Assembly: GCF_004217445.1 (NCBI RefSeq)
Contig: NZ_SHKX01000014.1
Coordinates: 62,001 to 126,000 of the forward strand
Length of the DNA: 64,000 nucleotides
Direction of reading: 5' to 3'
DNA from: Fluviicoccus keumensis
GTDB taxonomy: Bacteria > Pseudomonadota > Gammaproteobacteria > Pseudomonadales > Moraxellaceae
A program made the position numbers and the translations under genes. Numbering within the stretch: the first letter of the stretch is position 1; each line of letters begins with the position of its first letter. The notes beneath the pieces are model-generated. The model had not been told where the DNA came from, ran no database searches, and saw only the letters and a program-made list of their open reading frames with translations. Shown one piece after another: positions 33,613 to 41,865 of the stretch.

Positions 33613-34305
33613 ATGTCGTTCAAGCACGGTCTGCTGTTTCTCGCCATTGCGGCCTTCTCTCTCCCGGGTTGCAGTTCCCACAAGACGGTGAATACTCCTG
33701 TTTCAGGGCAGCCCGGCGCAATCACTCCGCCGACCGCTTCCGCCACTGCCGTGGCTGCGCCGGTTAACGCTAACGACACCGCCAGTGCAAGTGCAGCTGC
33801 CGCCGGAACCTCCGGCGCAGCGACCAGCGGCAAGACTATCGCCAACGTCAAGAACAGCAGTAAAGGCAACAGCATGACTGGCGGCCGCACGGCCTCCAAC
33901 GGCACCGGGGACTCCCCCGCGTCCGGCAGTCAACGTCCCGGCAGGTCCGCCACCGGCGGCCAACTGACCAGCACGCCTGACACCATCTATTTCGCCTTTG
34001 ACGACTTCAGCCTGAGCCAGGACGACCAAGGCGCGTTGCAGGCCGTCGCCGACCGGATGAAAAGCAACACCGGTATTTCCGTCGAGTTGCTGGGGCATAC
34101 CGATGAACGCGGCACGGTGAACTACAACCTGGCGCTGGGCGAACGGCGCGGCCAGACGGTCGAAGCCTATCTGCGCGCGCTGGGCATCAAGGCTGACCGC
34201 ATGGAGGTCATCAGCTATGGCGAAACCAAGCCCGCAGCCGACGGCCATGATGAAAGCGCCTGGGCTCATAACCGTCGGGTAGAAATTCATTTACAGACGC
34301 CATGA
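33613..34305 (+). CDS. OmpA-family (Pal-like) lipoprotein
   Basis: A 230-residue protein with a lipoprotein signal (AFSLPGCSS, lipobox LPGC). A long low-complexity Ala/Ser/Thr/Gly linker at about 20-120 leads to a C-terminal OmpA/Pal peptidoglycan-binding domain: IYFAFDDFSLSQDDQGALQAVADRM, VELLGHTDERGTVNYNLALGERRGQTVEAYL and HNRRVEIHL. This tethers the outer membrane to peptidoglycan. It is not in a tol-pal cluster, and the long disordered linker is unlike true Pal. It overlaps the downstream redoxin-dioxygenase gene by 4 bp (ATGA), which suggests co-translation. Why they are linked is unknown. Confidence 0.87.
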   Translation: MSFKHGLLFLAIAAFSLPGCSSHKTVNTPVSGQPGAITPPTASATAVAAPVNANDTASASAAAAGTSGAATSGKTIANVKNSSKGNSMTGGRTASNGTGDSPASGSQRPGRSATGGQLTSTPDTIYFAFDDFSLSQDDQGALQAVADRMKSNTGISVELLGHTDERGTVNYNLALGERRGQTVEAYLRALGIKADRMEVISYGETKPAADGHDESAWAHNRRVEIHLQTP

Positions 34306-35411
34306 ATGATCAGCCACAGCCGCTCAAGGTCGGCGAACCTGCCCAGTGGTTTGTCGCCCCCTCCTCGGTCAACCCGGCGTTCCATCTGGATTCGCTGGGC
34401 GGCTACCATGTCATCCTGAATTTTTTCGGGAACAGCGGAGAGCCGGCGTCACAGAAGGTTCTGGATCACTTCCTGAGCCTGCAACCCGAACTGGCCAGGC
34501 ACGACCTGGTTTTCCTGGGCATCAGCCTCTCCCCCGCCGATCAAGCGCTGGTTCACCGCGTCAGCCATCCCAAATACGTCAAATTCATTTGGGACTTTGA
34601 CCGTGAAGTGTCGAAGTTGTACGGCCTCCTGAGCATCGAAGACGGGACAGAGCGGTTTTTCCCCACCACGATTGTCCTGAACCCCTTGATGCAGATCGCG
34701 GGAATTTTCCCCTGGACGCGCCCGGCGACCCACGCGGCCGAAGTCCTGGCGTGGTGTACGCGGTTGCCGCCCATCCCCCGGAACATCGTGGCGCTGCCGC
34801 AAGCGCCGGTGCTGCGCATTCCCAACGTGTTATCGCCGGAAGAATGCCGGGTGCTGATCAACCGTTACCGGCAAACCGGCGGCGGCCCTTCCGGCATCAT
34901 GCTGACCCGCGAGGGGCAAACCATCGGCGCTTTCGACAATTACTTCAAGCGCCGCCGCGACATCAACCTGGAAGACCATCCCGATTTGCTGGCCCCGGTC
35001 AACCGCCGTCTGGAAAAACGGTTGCTGCCCTATGTCGAACGCGCTTTCCGCTTCCGCCCCACCCGGTTTGAGCGCTATCTGATCGCCTGTTATGACAGCG
35101 GCGACCACGGCGGATTCCTGCCCCACCGCGACAACAACACGCCCGGAACCGCGCATCGCCGCTTCGCCATGTCGTTGCACCTGAACGTGGGCGAATATGA
35201 GGGCGGTGATCTGCATTTCCCTGAATTCGGACGTCAGGCCTATCGCGGCGCCACCGGGGAGGCCACGGTCTTTTCCTGCGCCCTGCTGCACGAAGTCACC
35301 CCGGTCACGCAGGGACAACGCTATGTGCTGCTCTGCTTCTTCTATGACGAAGAAGACGCCCGGCGACGTGATGCCGTTGCCGACCCGATCGCGCCGCCTA
35401 CCCCGTCTTGA
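34302..35411 (+). CDS. redoxin-like domain fused to a 2-oxoglutarate/Fe(II) dioxygenase
   Basis: A 369-residue two-domain protein. Residues 1 to about 155 resemble an AhpC/peroxiredoxin thioredoxin fold (VILNFFGNSGEP, LVFLGISLSPADQA, WDFDREVSKLYGLL, PTTIVLNPLMQIAGIF). The peroxidatic Cys position is Ser/Asn (N44-S45), so it is not a normal peroxidase. Residues of about 165-355 form a prolyl-4-hydroxylase-type dioxygenase with iron ligands His275, Asp277 and His330 and 2-oxoglutarate Arg340. It has no signal peptide and is co-translated with a Pal-like lipoprotein. It might hydroxylate a protein, perhaps in response to redox state; that is inference. Confidence 0.85.
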   Translation: MNDQPQPLKVGEPAQWFVAPSSVNPAFHLDSLGGYHVILNFFGNSGEPASQKVLDHFLSLQPELARHDLVFLGISLSPADQALVHRVSHPKYVKFIWDFDREVSKLYGLLSIEDGTERFFPTTIVLNPLMQIAGIFPWTRPATHAAEVLAWCTRLPPIPRNIVALPQAPVLRIPNVLSPEECRVLINRYRQTGGGPSGIMLTREGQTIGAFDNYFKRRRDINLEDHPDLLAPVNRRLEKRLLPYVERAFRFRPTRFERYLIACYDSGDHGGFLPHRDNNTPGTAHRRFAMSLHLNVGEYEGGDLHFPEFGRQAYRGATGEATVFSCALLHEVTPVTQGQRYVLLCFFYDEEDARRRDAVADPIAPPTPS

Positions 35412-35465
35412 CCTTTACCGCCCGCGGAGGCATGGTGTCGTTTTTTGACAAACGGCGAATTCCCC

Positions 35466-36845
35466 ATGTCCAACCACGGGTTGATGCAGCGCGACCTGGC
35501 CGTGCTTTGGCATCCCTGCACGCAGATGCACGATCACGAAACCCTGCCGGTGATTCCGGTGGCCCGCGCTTCCGGCGTCTGGCTGACCGACCATGACGGC
35601 AAGCGTTACATCGACGCCATCAGTTCCTGGTGGGTGAACATCTGGGGCCATGCCCATCCGCACATCAACACTGCGCTCAAAGCGCAACTGGACACGCTGG
35701 AGCACGTGATCCTGGCCGGTTTCACGCACGAGCCGATTGTCAGCCTCTCGGAAAAACTGGTGGCGCTGGCCCCGCCCGGCCTCAGCCGCTGCTTCTACGC
35801 CGACAACGGCTCCGCCGCCATCGAGGTGGCACTGAAGATGTCGATGCATGCCTGGCGCAATCGCGGCGAAACCGCCAAGACCCGTTTCGTGGCGCTGTCG
35901 GGCAGCTATCACGGCGAGACGCTGGGCGCGCTGTCGGTCACCGATATCCCGCTGTTTTCGGATACCTATGCGCCGCTGCTGACGCCACAGCTGCGCGTGC
36001 CTTCCCCGGACTGGACGCAGGCCCCGGAAGGCGTGACGCCGGAACAGTTCGCCCGGCAACAGTTCGCCGTGCTGGAAGATTTGCTGAAGGCCCGCCATGC
36101 CGAAATCAGCGCCGTGATTGTCGAGCCGCTGGTGCAGGGGGCGGCCGGCATGAAGATGTATCATCCGGTCTACCTGCAATTGCTGCGCGAGGCCTGTACC
36201 CGCTACGGTGTGCACCTGATTGCCGACGAGATTGCCGTCGGTTTCGGACGCACCGGCAGCTTCTTCGCCTGCGAACAGGCGGCCATCACCCCGGACTTCC
36301 TGTGCCTGTCGAAGGCGCTGACGGCGGGCTATCTGCCGATGTCGGTGGTGCTGACCACCGAGGACATCTACCAGACGTTCTACCATCGCTACGAAAGCCT
36401 GAAGGGTTTCCTGCACTCGCACAGCTTCACCGGCAACCCGCTGGCGGCGCGCGCCGCTCTGGCCTCGCTGGAACTGTTCGCACTGGATCCGCAACGGCGG
36501 CAGCAGGCGGCGCTGGCGCAGGTCATGACGGATGAACTGGCCGGGCTGCAAGGCCATGACCATATCCGGCATGTCCGCCAGACCGGTTTGATGGGTGCGT
36601 TCGACATGGTGCAGACCGGCGGCCTGCCCTTTGACTGGCGCGAGCGGCGCGGCCTGAGGGTCTTCGAGGCCGCGCTGCGCAACGGCGTGCTGTTGCGCCC
36701 GATCGGCAATACCGTTTATTTCATGCCGCCTTATGTGATGAGCGCCGACGAACTGCGGCATGTCATCCGCACAGCCGCCGAGGCGGTGGATGAGGCCTGC
36801 GCCGCGCCCGCCCACGGCCACGACAACGGAGTCAGCCTGCCATGA
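35466..36845 (+). CDS. bioA: adenosylmethionine-8-amino-7-oxononanoate aminotransferase
   Basis: A 459-residue PLP enzyme of biotin synthesis that transfers an amino group from SAM to 7-keto-8-aminopelargonate, giving DAPA. Family marks are VLWHPCTQMHDHE near the start, ISSWWVNIWGHAHPHIN, Asp254 in LIADEIAVGFGRTG and the PLP lysine Lys283 in LCLSKALTAGYLPMSVVL. The ATG at 35466 gives MSNHGLMQRDL; an upstream in-frame TTG is ignored. Its stop overlaps rsmE by 4 bp. Other bio genes are not adjacent, so bioA is separate from bioFCDB here. Confidence 0.97.
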   Translation: MSNHGLMQRDLAVLWHPCTQMHDHETLPVIPVARASGVWLTDHDGKRYIDAISSWWVNIWGHAHPHINTALKAQLDTLEHVILAGFTHEPIVSLSEKLVALAPPGLSRCFYADNGSAAIEVALKMSMHAWRNRGETAKTRFVALSGSYHGETLGALSVTDIPLFSDTYAPLLTPQLRVPSPDWTQAPEGVTPEQFARQQFAVLEDLLKARHAEISAVIVEPLVQGAAGMKMYHPVYLQLLREACTRYGVHLIADEIAVGFGRTGSFFACEQAAITPDFLCLSKALTAGYLPMSVVLTTEDIYQTFYHRYESLKGFLHSHSFTGNPLAARAALASLELFALDPQRRQQAALAQVMTDELAGLQGHDHIRHVRQTGLMGAFDMVQTGGLPFDWRERRGLRVFEAALRNGVLLRPIGNTVYFMPPYVMSADELRHVIRTAAEAVDEACAAPAHGHDNGVSLP

Positions 36846-37567
36846 CCCGTCTCTATACGCCGATTCCCCTGACGCTGGGCGTCGAGATCGACCTGCCCGA
36901 AGACGCCGCCCACCATTTCATCAAGGTGCTGCGCGCCCGTACCGGCGACCGCGTGCGCCTGTTCAACGGCGAAGGCGGCGAGTATCACGGCGTGCTCAGC
37001 CGGGTCGACAAGAAGTCGGCCGGGGTGACGCTGGAACGCTTCGAGCCGGATGACCGCGCTTCGCCGCTGCCGGTGCATCTGGGGCTGGTGATCTCCAAGG
37101 GCGACCGCTTCGACTGGGCCTTGCAAAAGGCCGCCGAGCTGGGGGTGACCGCCGTAACCCCGCTTTTCAGCGAACGCTGCGAAGTCCGGCTGGGCGAGGA
37201 GCGCCAGGACAAGAAGCTGGGCCACTGGCAACGGGTGGTGATCAGCGCCTGCGAACAGTGCGGCCTGAACCGTGTCCCGCTGGTGCATCCCCCGCAGGCG
37301 CTGGCCGACTGGCTGGCCGCCGCCGATGCCGCCGCGCGCTTTGTACTGGCGCCGGGCGTGGAACCGGTCGTGCTGGCGGCGGAACGTCCGGCCTCGGTGG
37401 CGTTGCTGGTGGGGCCGGAGGGCGGACTGTCCGCCGCCGAGATCGCCGCCGCCAACCGCGCCGGTTTCCGCAACTGGCGGCTGGGGCCGCGCGTGTTCCG
37501 CACCGAGACCGCGCCGGTGGCGGCGCTGGCGGTGCTGCAGTGGACTTACGGCGATTTCCAGGACTGA
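36842..37567 (+). CDS. rsmE: 16S rRNA m3U1498 methyltransferase
   Basis: A 241-residue SPOUT-class methyltransferase that methylates U1498 of 16S rRNA. Typical parts are HHFIKVLRARTGDRVRLFNGEG (PUA-like start), GLVISKGDRFDWALQKAAELGVTAVTPLFSERCEV, VVISACEQCGLNRVPLVHPP, and the knot region LLVGPEGGLSAAEIAAA with RLGPRVFRTETAPVAALAVLQ. It overlaps bioA by 4 bp, so it is expressed with it. The product is cytosolic and acts on the assembled 30S subunit. Confidence 0.97.
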   Translation: MTRLYTPIPLTLGVEIDLPEDAAHHFIKVLRARTGDRVRLFNGEGGEYHGVLSRVDKKSAGVTLERFEPDDRASPLPVHLGLVISKGDRFDWALQKAAELGVTAVTPLFSERCEVRLGEERQDKKLGHWQRVVISACEQCGLNRVPLVHPPQALADWLAAADAAARFVLAPGVEPVVLAAERPASVALLVGPEGGLSAAEIAAANRAGFRNWRLGPRVFRTETAPVAALAVLQWTYGDFQD

Positions 37568-37701
37568 AATTCGGCAACCCGGTCACATTCGGCGGGACAC
37601 AATTCCGCAGCGGGTGGCAAGTTGCCCGGACCCATGCTACAGAGTAAGCTGAGACGATTCCCACGCAGCCAGCTGCCGGTCTCATGACGGAGTATGAACC
37701 G

Positions 37702-38838
37702 ATGAAAGCCTTGTCCGCCGCCACCCAGATTCCCGACCCCTACCGGGCCGGGGCGGACTTGGGCGACGCCCTGAAAGCCTTGCGGCCGGAAGTGGTTTTC
37801 CTGTTTTCAACCATTGACCTGGCCAACGGCCCGCTGCTGCTGGAAGGCCTGCGCGATGCGCTGGAACTGCCCGATTGCCTGATCATCGGCAACAGCGGCG
37901 ACGGTCTCTATTCTCCTGAGGGTTGCAGCGAATTCGGCGCGGTGGCGCTGGGCCTGAACAGCGGCGGCGCGGTGCGCTGGCAACTGTCCGTCGGCCGACG
38001 CGTCACGACCGACCCGGTGGCCGCCACCCGTGAAGCGATGCGCGCACAGCAGGGAGCCTCCCTCGCTTTCCTGATCTCCGATTTTCATGCCGACGCCTCG
38101 CTGGTGGAGTCGGTGCTGGAGCACGAGGTGGACTTCCCGGTGATCGGCGGATTCGCCGCCGACGACCAGCAATGGCACCAGTGCGCGCTCTACGCCAACA
38201 GCGAGGTGCTGAGCGACTGCGTGGTGGCGCTGGGCGCGCATGGCCCGATCCGCTTTGGCATCCATGTCGAAAACACCATCAGCCCGGTCGGCCAACCCGG
38301 TATTGTCGAGGCGGCGTCCGGCACCCGCATCGACACCATCAGCGGCATTCCCGCCATGCAGTTCATCGAGCGCGAGACCGGCAAGCCGGTGCTGCGCAGC
38401 GATCGCGGCATTACCTCGCTGACGCTGACCGACCACGGCCCGGAACCGTTGAAACGCTTGCGCGCCATTGCCCAGGACATCGGCCAGTCCAAACAGAGCC
38501 TGCAACTGTATGGCGGCATCCGCGAGGGGCAACAGGTGCAGGTCTGCATGGCCAATCCCGAACAGATCGTGCGCGAGGTGGACCGTGTCGCCGCCGAAGC
38601 CGCGGCCGCCGGGGAACTGCAACCGGTCGCCGCGCTGATCATCAGCTGCGCCGGACGCAAGTCGTTGCTGGGCTCGGCGGTGCAACGGGAGGTCGAGGCG
38701 GTCAAGCGCTGCCTGCCGGGATTGCCGCTGGCGGGCTTTCCGTCGCTGGGAGAAATCGCGCCCTTGCGCCGGAGCGGCGGTTACAGCCCCAACCTGTTCC
38801 ACAACATGACCTATGTGCTGTTGCTGATCGGCTCATGA
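37702..38838 (+). CDS. FIST signal-transduction protein
   Basis: A 378-residue protein with FIST N and FIST C domains: FLFSTIDLANGPLLLEGLRDALE, LIIGNSGDGLYSPEG, FPVIGGFAADDQQWHQCALYANSEVLSDCVVAL, then the C-terminal ALIISCAGRKSLLGSAVQREVEAV and LPLAGFPSLGEIAPL. FIST proteins are cytosolic sensors thought to bind small ligands such as amino acids; some act with histidine kinases and nitric oxide. The start at 37702 follows GGAGTATGAACCG. The gene overlaps the downstream hybrid kinase by 4 bp, so the two form a sensing pair. The ligand is unknown. Confidence 0.92.
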   Translation: MKALSAATQIPDPYRAGADLGDALKALRPEVVFLFSTIDLANGPLLLEGLRDALELPDCLIIGNSGDGLYSPEGCSEFGAVALGLNSGGAVRWQLSVGRRVTTDPVAATREAMRAQQGASLAFLISDFHADASLVESVLEHEVDFPVIGGFAADDQQWHQCALYANSEVLSDCVVALGAHGPIRFGIHVENTISPVGQPGIVEAASGTRIDTISGIPAMQFIERETGKPVLRSDRGITSLTLTDHGPEPLKRLRAIAQDIGQSKQSLQLYGGIREGQQVQVCMANPEQIVREVDRVAAEAAAAGELQPVAALIISCAGRKSLLGSAVQREVEAVKRCLPGLPLAGFPSLGEIAPLRRSGGYSPNLFHNMTYVLLLIGS

Positions 38839-40925
38839 ATACCCTCTTCCTCAGCACCTTCGACCCGCCGCCGCCCGGCTTCACCCCCGGCGATCCCGGC
38901 CGCAAGCTGTTGCTGACCAGTGTCTTTGCGCTGGTGACCGACGCGCCGCAAACCTATCTGCAACGGCTGGAGGACCGGCTGGACCAGGTCAAGGGCATCC
39001 TGGTGGTTCCCGGCGAAGGCTGTGAATTGTCGGCGGTGGGCGAGTCATTCTGGATCATGCATGTCCCGGCGCTGGCCTGGCCGCAACTCACCCATATCGT
39101 CACGCCGCTGCTGACCACCCTGACCCGGCTGTGCGATGTCCAGGACCGCACCGGCGATCTGGAACGCAGCCTGAACCGGCGCGAGCGCGATCTGGAACGC
39201 TTGCAGGACGACTACCAGCGCGCCACCTCCGCCCTGCTCGACAAGGTGCGTCACCTGTCCGAGGCCGAGGCCTCGATCCGCCACCTGAACCAGGTGCTGG
39301 AAGAACGGGTCAACGAGCGCACCGTGGCGCTGGAAATCCTCAATACCGAACTGCGTCAGGCCAAGGATATGGCCGAGGCCGCCAACGAGGCGAAAAGCCT
39401 GTTCCTGGCGATGATGAGCCACGAAATCCGCACGCCGATGAATGGCGTCATCGGCATGCTGGACCTGCTGAAGGAAACCCCGCTCGACAGCGACCAGCAC
39501 AAGATGCTGGACACGGTGCGCGACTCGTCCTTTGTGCTGCTGAACCTGATCGACGACATCCTCGACTTTTCCAAGATCGAGGCCGGGCGGCTGGAACTGG
39601 AGCGCGTGTCCTTCTCGCTGATGGATCTGGTGGAAGGCGTGGCCGAAACCCTGATGCCGAACGCCGTGCGCAAGCATCTGGCTTTCAGTTGCCGGGTTGA
39701 TCCGTCCATTCCCGACCGGCTGATCGGCGATCCGGTGCGGCTGCGGCAAGTGTTGTTCAACCTGTGCGGCAACGCCATCAAGTTCACCGAGTCCACCGGC
39801 CGCAAGCGCGGACTGGTCAAGCTGCACGCCGAAGCCTTCATGGTGGAAAAGAACCGCGTCACCCTCGATCTCTGCATTGAGGATGACGGCATCGGCATGC
39901 CGCCGGACGCGGTGGAGCGGTTGTTCACGCCCTTCACCCAGGCCGACAGCTCGACTTCGCGCCATTACGGCGGCACCGGGCTGGGGCTGTCGATCTGCAA
40001 GCGTCTGGTTGACCTGATGGGCGGCCGCATCCAGGTGACCAGCCGCCCCGGCGAGGGCAGCCGTTTCCGGGTGCGTCTGGGCCTGCCGCCGGCGGACCGC
40101 CAACCCGAGCTGGACCAGCCTTCCCTGCAAGACGTGCCCATCATCGCCGTCATTGCCAATGACGAACTGCGCGCCACCATCATCCGCTATCTGGAATTCT
40201 GGCGCGCCGACCTGAAACTGGCCGCCTCGCTGGAGGAGGCGGAAAGCCTGGCGAAGGGCTGCCAGCCGGTGCTGTTGCTCGGCCCCGCCTGGCCGCAGCC
40301 TTCTGCGGGGCTGGCGCATCTGCCGACGGTGCTGCTGACCCGCCGCCATGACAAGGCCAGCACCGCCTCCAGCCTGCCCGCGCACATGATCCGGTTGTGG
40401 ATTTCCCCGTTGCGGCGCGAAGATCTGCGGCTGGCGTTGCTAATGGCCTGCGGCCGGGAAAGCCCGCAGCCCCTGGGCTTGTCAGGCAAGGCGGCCCTGC
40501 CCGCTCCGCGCCAGGCGCTGAGTCCGGCGGAGGCGGAGGCCGCCGGACAACTGATCCTGGTGGCCGAGGACAATCCGGTCAACCAGATGGTGATCTCGCG
40601 GCAGCTGTCGCATCTGGGCTACACCAGCCTGCTGACCGCCAATGGCCGGGAAGCTTTCGCGCAGTGGAAAGCGCATGATATCGCCCTGGTGCTGAGCGAC
40701 TGCCACATGCCGGAAATGGACGGCTTCGCCCTGACCGCCGCCATCCGCAGCGAAGAGCGCGAACAGGGACAGCGGGTGCCGATTATCGCCTTCACCGCCA
40801 ACGCCTTGCGCGGCGAAAGCGAGCGTTGCCTGCTGGCGGGCATGGACGATTATCTGGCGAAGCCGGTGGAGTTGCAGGAGTTGCAGCGGGTGCTGCACAA
40901 GTGGATGCCGAAACGGCTGTCGTGA
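38835..40925 (+). CDS. hybrid sensor histidine kinase partnered with FIST
   Basis: A 696-residue cytosolic hybrid kinase. There are no membrane helices; residues 1-105 are a short N-terminal domain, followed by a coiled coil (about 105-185). HisKA carries His196 in LAMMSHEIRTPMNGVIGML. The ATPase domain ends GGTGLGLSICKRLVDLMGG. A degenerate pseudo-receiver (about 450-560) lacks an obvious phosphorylation Asp, and a C-terminal receiver has Asp622 in LSDCHMPEMDG. It overlaps the FIST gene by 4 bp, so FIST very likely provides the sensory input. A following terminator separates it from the convergent yebC-like gene. No response regulator with an output domain is adjacent. Confidence 0.93.
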   Translation: MNTLFLSTFDPPPPGFTPGDPGRKLLLTSVFALVTDAPQTYLQRLEDRLDQVKGILVVPGEGCELSAVGESFWIMHVPALAWPQLTHIVTPLLTTLTRLCDVQDRTGDLERSLNRRERDLERLQDDYQRATSALLDKVRHLSEAEASIRHLNQVLEERVNERTVALEILNTELRQAKDMAEAANEAKSLFLAMMSHEIRTPMNGVIGMLDLLKETPLDSDQHKMLDTVRDSSFVLLNLIDDILDFSKIEAGRLELERVSFSLMDLVEGVAETLMPNAVRKHLAFSCRVDPSIPDRLIGDPVRLRQVLFNLCGNAIKFTESTGRKRGLVKLHAEAFMVEKNRVTLDLCIEDDGIGMPPDAVERLFTPFTQADSSTSRHYGGTGLGLSICKRLVDLMGGRIQVTSRPGEGSRFRVRLGLPPADRQPELDQPSLQDVPIIAVIANDELRATIIRYLEFWRADLKLAASLEEAESLAKGCQPVLLLGPAWPQPSAGLAHLPTVLLTRRHDKASTASSLPAHMIRLWISPLRREDLRLALLMACGRESPQPLGLSGKAALPAPRQALSPAEAEAAGQLILVAEDNPVNQMVISRQLSHLGYTSLLTANGREAFAQWKAHDIALVLSDCHMPEMDGFALTAAIRSEEREQGQRVPIIAFTANALRGESERCLLAGMDDYLAKPVELQELQRVLHKWMPKRLS

Positions 40926-40937
40926 CCGGGGGATACG

Positions 40938-40970
40938 CCCGGACGGATGAGATTCCGTCCGGGCGGGTTT
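40938..40970. terminator. hairpin terminator between FIST-kinase operon and yebC-like gene
   Basis: CCCGGACGGA (40938-40947) pairs with TCCGTCCGGG (40954-40963) and is followed by CGGGTTTTC. It lies 10 bp beyond the kinase stop and within 10 bp of the convergent gene's stop. Confidence 0.8.
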
Positions 40971-40977
40971 TCAGGGG

Positions 40978-41685
40978 TCAGCCGCCCAGGCCGACGTAGA
41001 CGTTCTGCACGTCGTCATGGCCGTCGATGGCGTCAAGGAAGGCTTCGACTTCCTCGCGCTCGGCGTCGCTGAGGCTGGTGACCGGATTCTTCGGCCGGTA
41101 ACCCAGCTTGGCGGAGTGCACGGTGAAGCCGAACTCCGGCAGCGCGTGGCTGACGGCATCCAGATCGGCGATGTCGGTGATGAACAGGGTTTCTCCGTCT
41201 TCCTCGCCCGGCTCGAATTCCTGCGCACCGGCCTCAATGGCGGCCAGTTCCGGATCGGCGTCCGGCGACTTCGGCACGGCTTCAATCATGCCGACATGGT
41301 CAAAATCCCAGGCCACCGAACCGGACACGCCCAACTGGCCCTTGCGGAACAGCACCCGGATTTCCGAGACGGTGCGGTTGATGTTGTCGGTCAGGCATTC
41401 GACGATCACCGGCACGCGGTGCGGGGTGAAGCCTTCATAGGTCAGACGCTCGAAATGCACGGTTTCCCCGGTGAGGCCCGCGCCCTTCTTGATGGCGCGC
41501 TCCAGCGTGTCACGCGGCATCGAGGCCTTCTTGGCCTGTTCCACCACCATGCGCAGCTTGGCGTTCATGGCGGGGTCGGCGCCGCCGCGCGCGGCGACCA
41601 TGATTTCCTTCGACAGCTTGCCGAAAATGCGGCCCTTGGCATTGGCGGCGGCTTCTTTGTGCTTGGCTTTCCACTGTGCGCCCAT
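40978..41685 (-). CDS. YebC/PmpR family protein
   Basis: A 235-residue protein with the YebC signature: WKAKHKEAAANAKGRIFGKLSKEIMVAARGGADPAMNAKLRMVVEQAKKASMPRDTLERAIKKGAG, then LTYEGFTPHRVPVIVECLTDN. The start MGAQWK is closer to the YeeN-type paralogues (MGRKW...) than to canonical YebC (MAGHSKW). The family was annotated as transcriptional regulators; recent work links it to ribosome function at polyproline stretches. The ATG at 41685 follows CGGAGAGACGCC. A canonical YebC is probably encoded elsewhere as well. Confidence 0.93.
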   Translation of the reverse strand: MGAQWKAKHKEAAANAKGRIFGKLSKEIMVAARGGADPAMNAKLRMVVEQAKKASMPRDTLERAIKKGAGLTGETVHFERLTYEGFTPHRVPVIVECLTDNINRTVSEIRVLFRKGQLGVSGSVAWDFDHVGMIEAVPKSPDADPELAAIEAGAQEFEPGEEDGETLFITDIADLDAVSHALPEFGFTVHSAKLGYRPKNPVTSLSDAEREEVEAFLDAIDGHDDVQNVYVGLGG

Positions 41686-41865
41686 GGCGTCTCTCCGGGA
41701 TATGCAATCAGGATGTGCGGCGTATTCTGCCTGAGAGCGCCGGTCAGGCAAAGACGAAAGACAGGAGATTGCACGACAGCGCCTGTTCGTCATTGATCAA
41801 TACCCATCTCCGGCAAAGCGTCTATGCTTAGCCACATAACAACAACCACTCGATGGATGCATGGC

